Below, in pieces: positions 12,805 to 22,666 of a stretch of DNA of 64,000 nucleotides. The translations under genes and the position numbers were made by a program. The notes below the pieces were generated by a model that made no database searches, was not told the DNA's origin, and was given only the letters and a program-made list of their open reading frames with translations. The first letter of the stretch is position 1, and each line of letters begins with the position of its first letter. Location of the stretch: contig WAEK01000002.1 in NCBI GenBank assembly GCA_011634665.1, positions 2,748,501 through 2,812,500 of the forward strand. The letters run 5' to 3'. This DNA comes from Mortierella sp. BCC40632. Taxonomy: Eukaryota > Mortierellomycota > Mortierellomycetes > Mortierellales > Mortierellaceae.

Positions 12805-15662
12805 GTCTCTCCCTACCATGTGGATTCCCACCCTTCCAGGTCCTCGCCTTTGCCACAAAACAGTTCGCTGAAGGCGGTGTCATCTTGTTCATCATCATCA
12901 TGAACGCCGCTATTGGCTTCTACCAAGACTTTAGTGCCGAGCAAACCATGGAGGCTCTCCGTAACATGTCTTCGCCCACCTCCCAAGTCATCCGCGATGA
13001 AAACCGCACCACCATCCCCAACTATCAGGCTGTCCCCGGTGATATCATGATCTTTGAGGACGGAGATGTCGTCGGTGCCGATTGCCGTCTCTTTGAGGTT
13101 TTTAACCTTGAAACGGACGAGGCCCTTCTCACAGGCGAGTCCTTGCCCGTGCAAAAGAACTTGGACGAGATCGAAAAAGTGGACGAAGCCCTCGGTGACC
13201 GTCTCAACATGGTCTTCTCCTCCACCACAGTCGTCAAGGGCCGTGCCAAGGGTATTGTCATCAGCACGGGTATGGATACCCAAATCGGCAAGATTGCAAC
13301 CACGTTGATGAGCGTTAGCACAAACGAGTTGACCCCTCTGCAGAAGCGTCTCAACAAGATGGCCTACTGTGTCTTTATTGCTGCGGTTGCTCTTATCATT
13401 GTCGTCTTTGGTGTGCACGACTTCCGATACAGTGACGAGATTGCCATCTACGCTATCTCGGTTGCCATCTCGATGATTCCCCAGGGCCTGGTTGCCATTG
13501 TCACACTGACCATGGCCTTTGGAGTGAGCCGTATGGCTAAGGCTAAGGCTATTGTCCGCCGTCTTTCCAGTCTGGAAAGTCTTGGTGCTGTCACGAATAT
13601 CTGCTCCGATAAGGTAAGCTGGAAACCTGATGTTTCGCTGTGTCACCTGTGTCTGTGTTCCAAACCTTTGACTCTGGCTTGTGTGTGAGCGAACGTTGCT
13701 CTAACGGTTCCCCTCTCTGTTCTCTCCCTTTTGGATGAATGCACGTCCAATTAGACCGGAACTTTGACTCAGTCCAAGATGGTTGCTGTCCGCATGTGGC
13801 TCCCTGGTGATGGCTTCTACCGCATCAGCGGCACCGGCTTCGTGCCCGAGGGCGAAATCTTCCGCCAGGGTGACAACCCCTCGAACGAACCCAGCTCTGC
13901 GGAGGAGAAAGTTCCTTCGGGTGAAGGGTCTGATCAATTCCTCCGTGCTATCCAGGTTGCCTCCCTCTGCAACATGGCTGAACTCCGACGCACTCACCAT
14001 CCTGAGACACACGGAGAATGGTCTGCCATTGGCGACCCGACCGAGATTGCGCTCCAGGTCCTTGCCTACAAGGCTACTCTGTCCAAACCCGATCTGGTCG
14101 AGCAAGGTTACAAGCTCATTGCCGAGTTCCCCTTTGACTCGTCTGTCAAGCGTATGTCTGTCCTTTATCAGATGCCCTCTACTGAGAAGGCCTCTGGCGA
14201 GTATTTGGTCTTCAGCAAGGGTGCCACCGAGCGTATCATCAACTGCTGTGGTTACTACCGCGAGAACGATACCGAAGTCAGCCTCAAGGAAGAAAAGGGT
14301 GGCTGCCGCACCACCTTTGTCAACGATGTAATGGACAAGGTCGAGGCTTTGGCCGAGAATGGTCTCCGTGTCCTCACCTTGGCCTACCGTCGCTACCGTC
14401 CTGCTCCCGGTGTTGACCTGGTCCATGGCTTGGACCGTGAAGAGGTCGAGTCTGAACTTGTCTTCCTCGGTCTCGTCGGTATCTATGACCCTCCTCGTGA
14501 AGAGTCGCTCCCCGCTGTGCTCCGTTGCTACGAGGCCGGTATTCGCGTCCACATGTTGACGGGTGACCATCCTGCAACGGCTGCTGCGATCGCAAAGGAG
14601 GTTGCCATTATCCCCAAGGATATTGACTCCAAGACCAGCCCCATGGTCATGAGTGCCGACAAGTTTGACTCCATGACCGAAGAAGAGATTGATGCGCTTG
14701 AGGAGCTTCCTCGAGTTGTTGCCCGTTGTTCGCCCAACACCAAGGTCAAGATGATTGCCGCACTCCATCGTCGCAAACTTTTTGCCACTATGACAGGTGA
14801 TGGTGTCAATGACTCTCCTTCGCTCAAGGCCGCCAACGTCGGTATTGCTATGGGCGAGTCTGGATCGGATGTCGCCAAGCAGGCCGCTGATATTGTTCTG
14901 ACTGATGATAACTTTGCCACAATTGTCGAAGCCATCGCCGAGGGTCGTCGCATGTTCTTTAATATCCAAAAGTTTGTCCAGCACTTGATGTCGGGTAATG
15001 TTGCCACTATTTTGGTCTTGGTCGTTGCCCTGGCCTACAAGGACGATCAAGGCAATGCCGTTTTCCCCATGAGCGCTGCCGCTATCCTGTTCATGAATCT
15101 CTGCTACTCTTCTCCACCTGCTATGGGTCTTGGTCTTGAGCCTGCAAGTGAGACCAACATGAAGGAGCCCCCACGCACATCGAAGCAGGGTCTTTTCATG
15201 TTTGAGGTGTTGTTGGACTTGTTCTTTTATGGATTTGTCATGGCTGCTCTGTCCTTTGGTGCATTCAGCATTGTCCTCTTTGCGTTCAATGACGGTTACT
15301 TGGGATACCAGTGTAATGCTGGATATAGCGATGCTTGCCTGGGTGTCTACCGCAGCCGCGCGACCTGCTATGCAACCCTGACTCTGTTGATTTTGGCCCA
15401 TGCTATCAACTGTCGTTCGATCCGTCAGCCAGGCTGGACATGGAAGCATCTCAAGACTGTTCACCACAACAAGACACTCTACCTGTCGATTGTTCTGGGT
15501 GCCATGATCTTGTTCCCTATCATCTATGTTCCAGGCTTGAACACGAACGTGTTCAAGCACGCAAGCATTACCTATGAATGGGGTATTGTCTTTGCTGCCT
15601 TGTTCATCTACATTGCAATTGTCGAGTTCTACAAGTTCATCAAGCGCAAGACCATGAAGTAG
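12288..15662 (+). CDS. ENA1: ENA-type (IID) P-type cation ATPase, Na+/K+ exporter
   Basis: Plasma- or endomembrane ATPase that exports Na+ (and K+) in fungi. Exons 12288-12524, 12840-13613, 13755-15662 give 972 aa. In order: N-terminal cation-ATPase domain; first membrane pair; actuator domain with TGES near residue 177; phosphorylated Asp336 in CSDKTGTLTQ; nucleotide-binding domain with FSKGATER; hinge motifs MLTGDHPATA (about 604) and MTGDGVNDSPSLK (about 684); C-terminal membrane helices. The stretch GGVILFIIIMNAAIGFYQD and DRLNMVFSSTTVVKGRAKGI closely resembles yeast Ena1, which sets it apart from SERCA/PMCA. The second intron splits the DK-TGT phosphorylation motif exactly. The first intron contains about 36 CT units (12730-12800). 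An AATAAA signal lies at 15777-15782. Ion specificity is inferred from family. Confidence 0.93.
12730..12800 (+). repeat. (CT)n microsatellite in ENA intron 1
   Basis: About 71 bp of uninterrupted CT within intron 12525-12839, ending about 40 bp before the acceptor. It may act as an extended polypyrimidine tract; length is expected to be polymorphic. Confidence 0.9.
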
Positions 15663-16277
15663 ATGCTCCATTTTTTTCTTCATTTACTCTCCCCGCTCCC
15701 CTCAGTCCCTTAGTCATCCATCCACGCACATATCATATATCCTAATAGAATTTTCGAGAGGTCTTTTGGAAAGGCAATAAACAAATATTTGCATCTCTAT
15801 ACGCCATCAAGCCCCATATTGCGAGCTTGTGAGAGTGAGAAAAGGAGTGGAAGAGCGTGCATGTGTGAGAGAAAGAAAGAGAGGACTATGTGGAGCGATT
15901 TTATAAACCGCTGGTGGATAGAAGAAAGGACCAAACACTAAAAAAAACAGTGAGCGTGTGGGTTGCACAGTTGTCAGGGAGATGCGCGCTTTTCTAAACC
16001 GGCGAACTTGCCCCACTCTAGAGATCACTGCAGGCTGTGCTCTCTGACCGTTTTCAAAATCGCTCATTCACTTGCTCTCTGAAAGACACATACATTCCTT
16101 TACCCACCTTTTTCTCTCTTAGACACACTCTCGTTGACAAGTATAAAAGGAGGCCCTCCTCAAGAGGGATATTCTTCTGTATCAAAATCAACTTTCCTTC
16201 TTCTCTTACCAAAGATCTCTTCTCAATCCTCAGCACACTCCCAGTCCTCCTTTCCACTCACCACAATAACAAACACA
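15663..16277. promoter_or_regulatory. ENA 3' flank and ATX1 copy 2 promoter
   Basis: AATAAA at 15777-15782 ends the ATPase transcript. TTGCCCCACT near 16007-16017 is the reverse complement of AGTGGGGCAA found in the copy-1 promoter. TATAAAA is at 16142-16148. A CT-rich leader runs up to the start codon. Confidence 0.5.
16142..16148 (+). promoter_or_regulatory. TATA box of ATX1 copy 2
   Basis: TATAAAA 136 bp upstream of the start codon at 16278, followed by a pyrimidine-rich leader. Position and context match a TATA-driven promoter. Confidence 0.6.
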
Positions 16278-16898
16278 ATGGCCGTAAGTTGAATAGTCCT
16301 CGCTCCCCCTCCCCCTCCCTCCCTCCTTCTCCATACGCTTCCCTCCGTCGTAGAAGACAATCACTGACACCCACAGGATCTTATCTATTGGTTTCTATAG
16401 GAATACAAGTACGACGTCGTCATGAGCTGCGGTGGATGCTCCGGTGCTGTGTCCCGTGCACTTGGCAAGCTTGAAGGTAATGACTCGAACTAGCGCTCAT
16501 GCACCAAGTGGCTAGATCAAAGACACAACTCTTCAGCCAAAGGATCCCTTCAGTCTCTATTTTCTCCACTCTCCAGAACCATCAACTTCCAAATCACTCA
16601 ATATGTCTTTATTTCTTTCACGCTTTATCTACTATCAATTAGGCGTTGAAAAGTACGATGTGTCGCTCGAGAACCAAAAGGTGACCGTCCAGTCGTCTTC
16701 TCTCTCTGAGGTAAAGGATCTAGAAATGGATAGCAAAGGGCAATTGCAATGAAGTGTAAAGGAGAAAGAAAATGGGAAATCAAATCAAACTCTGACATCT
16801 TTTTTTTAATGATCTAAATCCTTATGGTGAACAAATAGGATGAAATTCTGGAGGCGATCCGAAAGACCGGAAAGACTGCTTCGATCTCGTCTGCTTAA
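16278..16898 (+). CDS. ATX1: ATX1-type copper chaperone, copy 2
   Basis: Paralog of the gene at 10572. Exons 16278-16283, 16401-16476, 16643-16710, 16839-16898 give 69 aa with exon lengths 6, 76, 68 and 60, exactly the same as copy 1. The metal site is MSCGGC (Cys12, Cys15), and KTGK near the C-terminus is kept. Differences are mostly charge changes (for example EYKYDVVMS versus QYKFDVTMT). Both copies look intact, so a silent pseudogene is unlikely. AATAAA is at 17072-17077. Function in Cu(I) transfer is inferred from family; different metal preference or expression from copy 1 is possible. Confidence 0.93.
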
Positions 16899-17744
16899 GC
16901 CAAAGTCCTCCACTTCCAATTTTTTCTTTATATATATATACACCATCGCCTTTTTACTCCCGCGCCCATGCTCATTTGTTGAAGGATCGTGCGAATGGAT
17001 CTGTGGCAGGATGCCAAAAGAAAGAACAAAAAAAAAATAGAAGAGAGAAAGAGAAAGTCGACCTATGGAACAATAAATGCAGACTATATACCGAGAACCT
17101 CTGCCGACTTTATTGAGTTGCCTTTTCTACCCTACTAGTGAGTTGTTATCCAAAAACGAATCCATTTCGGGATATGAAAAAAAAAAAAAAGGGAGGGAAG
17201 GCATTGGCCACAAGAGATTCAGAGATCAATGAACCTGCACAGCCACGCTTCAAACTTGCTGCAAGTTTAAAAAGCACACACATACAAACATGCAAACATA
17301 CACTCAGACCGAACACTCTATTAATTCTAAACGAGGGCGCATTGGTTAGGAAGAAATGGGCGGCATGGAGAATGACAGTATTGACAGTCGGAGCAAACCG
17401 AAGCTTGTACGTTCCTGAATAGAGCCGCTTTTTCCCCCTCTATCTCTTCTCGGATGTATTGGATATGAGCGAAGCAGTAAAAAGAGTCGAATGAAAGAAT
17501 GAAGCCATCTCCTCCTCTCAACCGTCAACGGAACTGCAAACAGACATTTCTGTTATAAACTGTTGACAAAAAAAAAAGGAGGGAGGGGAAGGAGAAAGAA
17601 AACGCACTCGAAAGGAGGTGCAGACTGCAGTCTTTCTCACAGTTCCCTGGACCTAACATTCCCACGCCTTCGACATTCTTTTTTTCTAAAGTCTGTGGGC
17701 ACAAGAGACTGTGGAGAGACACTATTCCCATTGAAGTCCTTTTT

Positions 17745-17780
<36 letters not shown>

Positions 17781-19525
17781 GTTGTGCACGGTCCACGATC
17801 CGCCGGGTTGAATTGGGTTCCGTCCCGAGAACCCGAGAAAAAAAAAATTAGGACAGACACTTTGAACTTGCTCCCTGTGTTCACACCTTAAATTTCACAC
17901 TGACAGATGTGTTTTTACTCCCGAGGACCCAGCTTGTTGCAACTTTCCAAATGCCAGAACCAAAAAATGGATTCTTCACCTGTTGCTCTTTCGGTGACGA
18001 CCCTGTCTCCTAACATTTTCAAAAAAAAAAGATTTGCTGTGATGGTCTTTTTCGGTGTCCCCAGTTTTTTTTTTTTACTGACGCCCCTCTTTCATTTTTT
18101 TTTTTCCCAGTCGGAAAAAAAAAAAAAAATTTGTTGCCAAGAAAAAGAAAGTATTAGAGAGCACAACTTTCAACTCTAAATTGGGCTAGAGATTTTTTTT
18201 TTTTTTGAGGTGTGGGTACCTCCCTCTCCCTCTCGTTTATACAGGAATTTCCTCTCCCGATCCTCGGATCGAACTAATGCACCATTGTTGTTCCTCTCCG
18301 TCTTTTTTCTTCTTTCGTCTTTCGTCCTTTTTTTTTTTTTTTTCTTTTGTGGTCTTCACTTGACGTACACTTGTCCTTTCCAGCTCCATCTTCTCTTGTC
18401 TTTCTTCCCGCCTTGCTCCACTTTCAAACAACACGTAGTTTACATTTTACCCGGAGAACGCCTTGTGCTAGATGCCTTCATGCTTCCTATAATGGGGGCG
18501 AGCTCAAGAGGGGGAAAAAAATGAGGAACTTAGGGGCAATGGGCCATCTTCAATGTACTTTTACTCTCCATCACGAACCTACAGAATCGGAAAGAAAGAA
18601 AGAAAAGGAAAGAAAAAAAGAAGATCAATGGCACAATAGTGGCAAGGAGTGCCGTGCCTTGGAAGGAGGGGGAGAGAGGCACAACACTTTGTTACAAATC
18701 CAAATGCTTGCCTATCTTCTCTATCCTGGATAGAAGGGTCGTCATCTAGCATAGAGCTCCGTTGGTATCAGTGTACAGCATGCGGCGCTTTCTCTCCTCC
18801 CCGTTAATGCTTCGCAAAGAGTGTTGGCAAAAGACGAGAGTTCCTAAAGGGATTGGAGCAAAGGAGATTGAAAATGAAAAGGTAAAATGTGTCCCATAGC
18901 AGTGGGCGTTAGAGGCGCACTCGCTTGAATTGATAATGGTTTTCTGGTACAAGCAAACAACAGATGGTGGTGTGTCTTGCCACTGCGCATTTGAGAAGGT
19001 CCCTGAGTAAAGAGATGAGGCAATGGGTAGGCGGCAAAAGATACAACTTCAAGTGCAGCGGCGGGCGAAGCACAACTGCGATTCGCGAGCGACAAATGAA
19101 GAATTGAAAGACATCCATAAGGATAGGATGAATCCTGACTGGGCCCGGAGGCAGGCTCAATTCGTCAGCGCCAATGACACTATCACAGCGTGTACACTTG
19201 TCAACCCAGCAAAGAGTCAGAGAACGAGGAGAGAGAGAGGGTGTGGGAGAGAGTTTGTCGTTGAGCTTAAAGTGGTACGTTGCCTATCGCACCATGCACT
19301 CCACTCATTCCCGCTTCCGTTTGCCAGCTCCGCAAGACACGCCTGCAGAATAGCCAACCCAAAGCCAAAATAAGGTGTTTTTGTGTGGATGAGAAATCAA
19401 AAAAGAAAAGGCAGGGAGAAAGAAAGAAAGAGAGAGAGCGGTGCGGTCGTCGCCATCGACCCACCCTGCTGAGTATTTGAGTATAAAAGAGTTCCGCTTT
19501 CTCCGGTCCGTCTTTTCTGTTTCTC

Positions 19526-19566
<41 letters not shown>

Positions 19567-19789
19567 TTTTTTCTTTATTCCAAAGTTTTCTCTCTCCCCC
19601 TCTCTTTTATCTGCCTATTCCTGTCCCTCACAATTGTCTTCAGTGCAGTGACCTCTTGGCTTCCCCTGGATTAAACGACTCTCTTACTTTCTTCAACTCT
19701 ACACCTACACTTCCCCATCCACACTCCACACCCTACCTCCCTTCTCCCCTACCCTCTAATTTCCGATCAAGACCTATAAAAATTCTTTA
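16899..19789. other. 2.9 kb gene-poor region
   Basis: ATX1 copy 2 3' flank, then no recognisable gene on either strand. Features are poly-A/T runs (17176, 17748-17776, 18062-18130, 18194-18205, 18330-18345), a CT repeat at about 19531-19558, and TATAAAA at 19482-19488 that fits the promoter of the MFS gene at 19790. The open frame at 19023-19373 (+) has no family resemblance and I did not call it. Confidence 0.5.
19482..19488 (+). promoter_or_regulatory. TATA box of MFS gene
   Basis: TATAAAA about 300 bp upstream of the MFS start codon, followed by a CT/T-rich leader. Confidence 0.5.
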
Positions 19790-21457
19790 ATGATCGACAA
19801 GAGCGCAGTCGTCCACGGCCACGCTTCCCCTGGCGAGAAGGAGGAGATCCCCAGCACAGGCCACTCGGCCGAGATCAACATTGGCCACAAGGCAGAGATC
19901 GACACCGGTCACAAAGCCGAACTTGACTCTAGCTCTCTCGACTCTTGCTCTGTCCATACCGCTGCCGTCATCACCGATGCTGATCTTGAGAAGGGCGACC
20001 CCACTAAGCATCAACTTCCTAACAGCACCAATGCCGATCCCGCCGACCTGATCCCATTCCCCTTTTCCGATCCCTCGGAGGAAAAGGATATCAAAAAACC
20101 TTTCCTCTTTGGTCTCCGAACCTCCAAGCATTATATCACAGTGACGATCCTCCTCACCCTATTTACCGACATGATTACCTATGGCATTATCATTCCTCTA
20201 ATGCCCACCCTCATCAAGGGCATGGAGGGTGACTCGACCAAGACCGGTATCCTCGTGGCAATCTACGCGGCAGGCATTATGGTCGCGTCACCTGTCTTTG
20301 GTACCATCTCGGACAAGATGGCCTCACGCCGCAAGCCAATGATGTTGGGTCTCATTGGACTCTTGGCCGCAACCATCATCTTTATGTTTGCCAAGGTCTA
20401 TTGGCTCCTAATCATTGCCCGATTTTTCCAGGGCGTCTCTGGTGGTGCGGTCTGGACTCTGAGCTTGGCTCTTATGGCCGATACCTTCCCTGCAAGTGAA
20501 CTTGGTGTCCAGATGGGCAAGTCTCTGATTGGTCACACGATGGGTATGCTAGGTGGTCCACCCATCGGTGGACTCCTTCATGAGGCCTTTGGATCTCGGG
20601 CTCCTTTCTACTTTTGTATCGCCTTTATCTCTTTGGTCATCATTCTCCTTTTCTGTTTGATCGAACAACGTGCCGATGAAACCCAGCTCATTCGACAGTA
20701 TGAGCAATACATGCGCGAAAGGGCCATTGCCCAGGGACAGCCCATCGAGGAACAGCCCCGAATCTCAATCTGGAAACTGATCACCACCAAACGTATGATT
20801 GCCGCCGTCCTCATCACTACACTCGAAGCCTTTGACCTTGCCTCTTTGGAACCTACGCTCCCATATTATCTTCGTGATCGATTTGACATGTCCGAAGGTC
20901 AGATTGGTCTTGTCTTTATCGCGTTCACCATGCCTACCATTGTCTCGCCCTTGGCAGGTTGGGTCTCTGATCGATATGGAGCCAAGATCCTCTGCTTCTC
21001 GGCTGTGGCCATCTGTGGTTGCTTTATGTTGATTCTCAGTATCAAGGACAAGCCACTTTGGGGAATCCTTCTTACCTTGGTTGGCATTGGTCTTGCTACA
21101 GCCAGCTTTATCTCTCCAGTCCTGGGTGAAATTTCGGCCGTCGTCCGACGTACGGGTGATCGGGATGGATTTGCTCGTGCATTTGCCATTTTCAACATGT
21201 CATTCAGTTTTGGTATGTTGGTGGGACCAATCCTGGCAGGATACATCTATGGTAAACATGGATTCAGTGTGAACAACATCACTACAGCTGCTTTCTTGTT
21301 TGCTGCCTTGCCTATTATTGGTCTCTGGATCGGAGGCCGTCAGACCAAGTTGGAGGATGTCAGGATGTACGAAGAGGAAGAGGAGGAGCGTAAGCGAATC
21401 CTGTCCAAAATTGCCTTGATGCGCTCCTCTACCCGCGACTCTCAGACTATTGCCTAG
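19790..21457 (+). CDS. MFS transporter, DHA1-like (12 TM drug/amine type)
   Basis: Proton-coupled transporter of the major facilitator superfamily, DHA1/VMAT-like branch; substrate unknown. Single exon, 555 aa. The first ~100 residues are hydrophilic with three near-repeats of a GH-K-AE-I/L-D unit, then TM1 begins at HYITVTILLTLFTDMITYG. Motif A between TM2 and TM3 is GTISDKMASRRKPMMLG. Motif C-like glycine-rich helix GMLGGPPIGGLL supports the DHA1 assignment. A long central loop (ERAIAQGQPIEEQPRIS) separates the two six-helix halves; a second motif A appears as GWVSDRYGAK. C-terminus is acidic/basic and cytosolic. Intronless, unlike nearly all neighbours. Convergent with YbeY, 306 bp apart. 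Confidence 0.85.
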   Translation: MIDKSAVVHGHASPGEKEEIPSTGHSAEINIGHKAEIDTGHKAELDSSSLDSCSVHTAAVITDADLEKGDPTKHQLPNSTNADPADLIPFPFSDPSEEKDIKKPFLFGLRTSKHYITVTILLTLFTDMITYGIIIPLMPTLIKGMEGDSTKTGILVAIYAAGIMVASPVFGTISDKMASRRKPMMLGLIGLLAATIIFMFAKVYWLLIIARFFQGVSGGAVWTLSLALMADTFPASELGVQMGKSLIGHTMGMLGGPPIGGLLHEAFGSRAPFYFCIAFISLVIILLFCLIEQRADETQLIRQYEQYMRERAIAQGQPIEEQPRISIWKLITTKRMIAAVLITTLEAFDLASLEPTLPYYLRDRFDMSEGQIGLVFIAFTMPTIVSPLAGWVSDRYGAKILCFSAVAICGCFMLILSIKDKPLWGILLTLVGIGLATASFISPVLGEISAVVRRTGDRDGFARAFAIFNMSFSFGMLVGPILAGYIYGKHGFSVNNITTAAFLFAALPIIGLWIGGRQTKLEDVRMYEEEEEERKRILSKIALMRSSTRDSQTIA

Positions 21458-21763
21458 TGGAGTTGCTTCTTTTCTCCTCTTCCCTCTCCTCTTCCCTCTC
21501 TCTCCCTCTCTCCCGTCTCCCATGCGTAGCATAGATACCATTTATGTATTTTTTTTCCTACTCCATACGAGCATGAAGAGCTTATTGGACCCTGTACTCT
21601 AAGATTCATTAAAAAGAAAAAGAGAATATTACACATTCTGCTGTGCCGTAACTACTCTTGCTCGGATGTATTTTTGAGGTCCGAGAATTTGATCCGCATG
21701 CTATTTTATAAATATCTACCTAGCTATCCCCCACTAATGAAAATAAAGGAGGGTCAACTCTTT

Positions 21764-22531
21764 TCAAAGAGCCTCTTGCCACTCCCGCATCCGCTTTAGC
21801 ATCCTATCCTCTTTGCCCTTCATCTACAAAGAACCGCAACAACACGTATCATGAATAAACATTATCCGACTGATCTCATTGTATCAATACATACTCTTCA
21901 GAGAATAGGAAAAATGAAGCATACCTGCTTATAGTCAACATCTTCTTGGTGATCATATCCGAGCAAATGACAGATTCCATGGGCATAAAGCCTTGGTAAA
22001 CGCTCTTCGACAGATACATCATGTTCTTGACACCACTTTTTGACATAGGCCATTGAAATGTAGATATCACCCAGGTTCATGTCATCTGTTGACCGAGGTT
22101 TCGGCAACGTTCCCGGCTTCACAGCCTAAGATTCCCTCCCCCACCCACCCCAAAAAAAAAAAAAAAAAAAAAAAATGAAGTCGCCCAAAAGAGTCAACAC
22201 AAAATGGCTATTAGGGGGCAATTCTGCCCTTTCTCTCTCTCTTTCTCTTTTTTTTTCCGTCCTCCCCCTTGTTCTCCAAAGTCCATGCCAATGCTACTCA
22301 ACATCAAAGGGGGGGGGATTTCACCTCTGTGAATGGAAAAGACAGAATGTCTGTGGGTTTGTCCTTGCCACGGTATTGTGCATTGAGTTGTCGAATCTCG
22401 GGATTACTGGTCAGCTGAACCCCAATGTCCCAATCACGGTACCCAGCTGCCGACAATAACAGTTGAATCTGTGCTCGGACAACCTTGGTCGAAATCGAGA
22501 CCGTCCTCTGTGAATTCCTGATGAGAATCAT
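21764..22531 (-). CDS. YBEY: YbeY-type endoribonuclease (UPF0054)
   Basis: Zn-dependent endoribonuclease of the YbeY family, which in bacteria and mitochondria matures rRNA and supports ribosome quality control. Exons 22531-22325, 22125-21925, 21823-21764 give 155 aa, a normal length. The hallmark metal site HGICHLLGYDH (three His) is intact, and the upstream family motif LNAQYRGKDKPTDILSFPF is present. Residues between (DMNLGDIYIS) match the conserved LGDI strand. The human homologue acts in mitochondria; no clear targeting peptide can be seen here, so location is inference. The gene is 135 bp downstream of the CDK7-type kinase on the same strand. Confidence 0.94.
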
Positions 22532-22666
22532 GGACAGTTCTATGCAACCTCCAATGCCGGAAATGGTAGAAATGGAAGAGGTGTGTCGGAGTGTCTCTTT
22601 CTCTCTTTTTTCTTTTTTGGAGGCTTTGGTGGGGTCGCCTCTTTTTTTTTACTTTTCTCATACTGC

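Noticed and set aside
12813..13646. 277-codon antisense frame over ENA exon 2
   Set aside because: Same reason: mirror of a strongly biased coding exon.
13701..15683. 660-codon open frame antisense to the ENA ATPase
   Set aside because: It is a shadow of the real coding strand caused by codon bias; the plus strand carries all P-type ATPase motifs and the antisense protein resembles nothing.
19023..19373. 116-codon plus frame upstream of the MFS gene
   Set aside because: No family resemblance, and it overlaps the likely promoter region.
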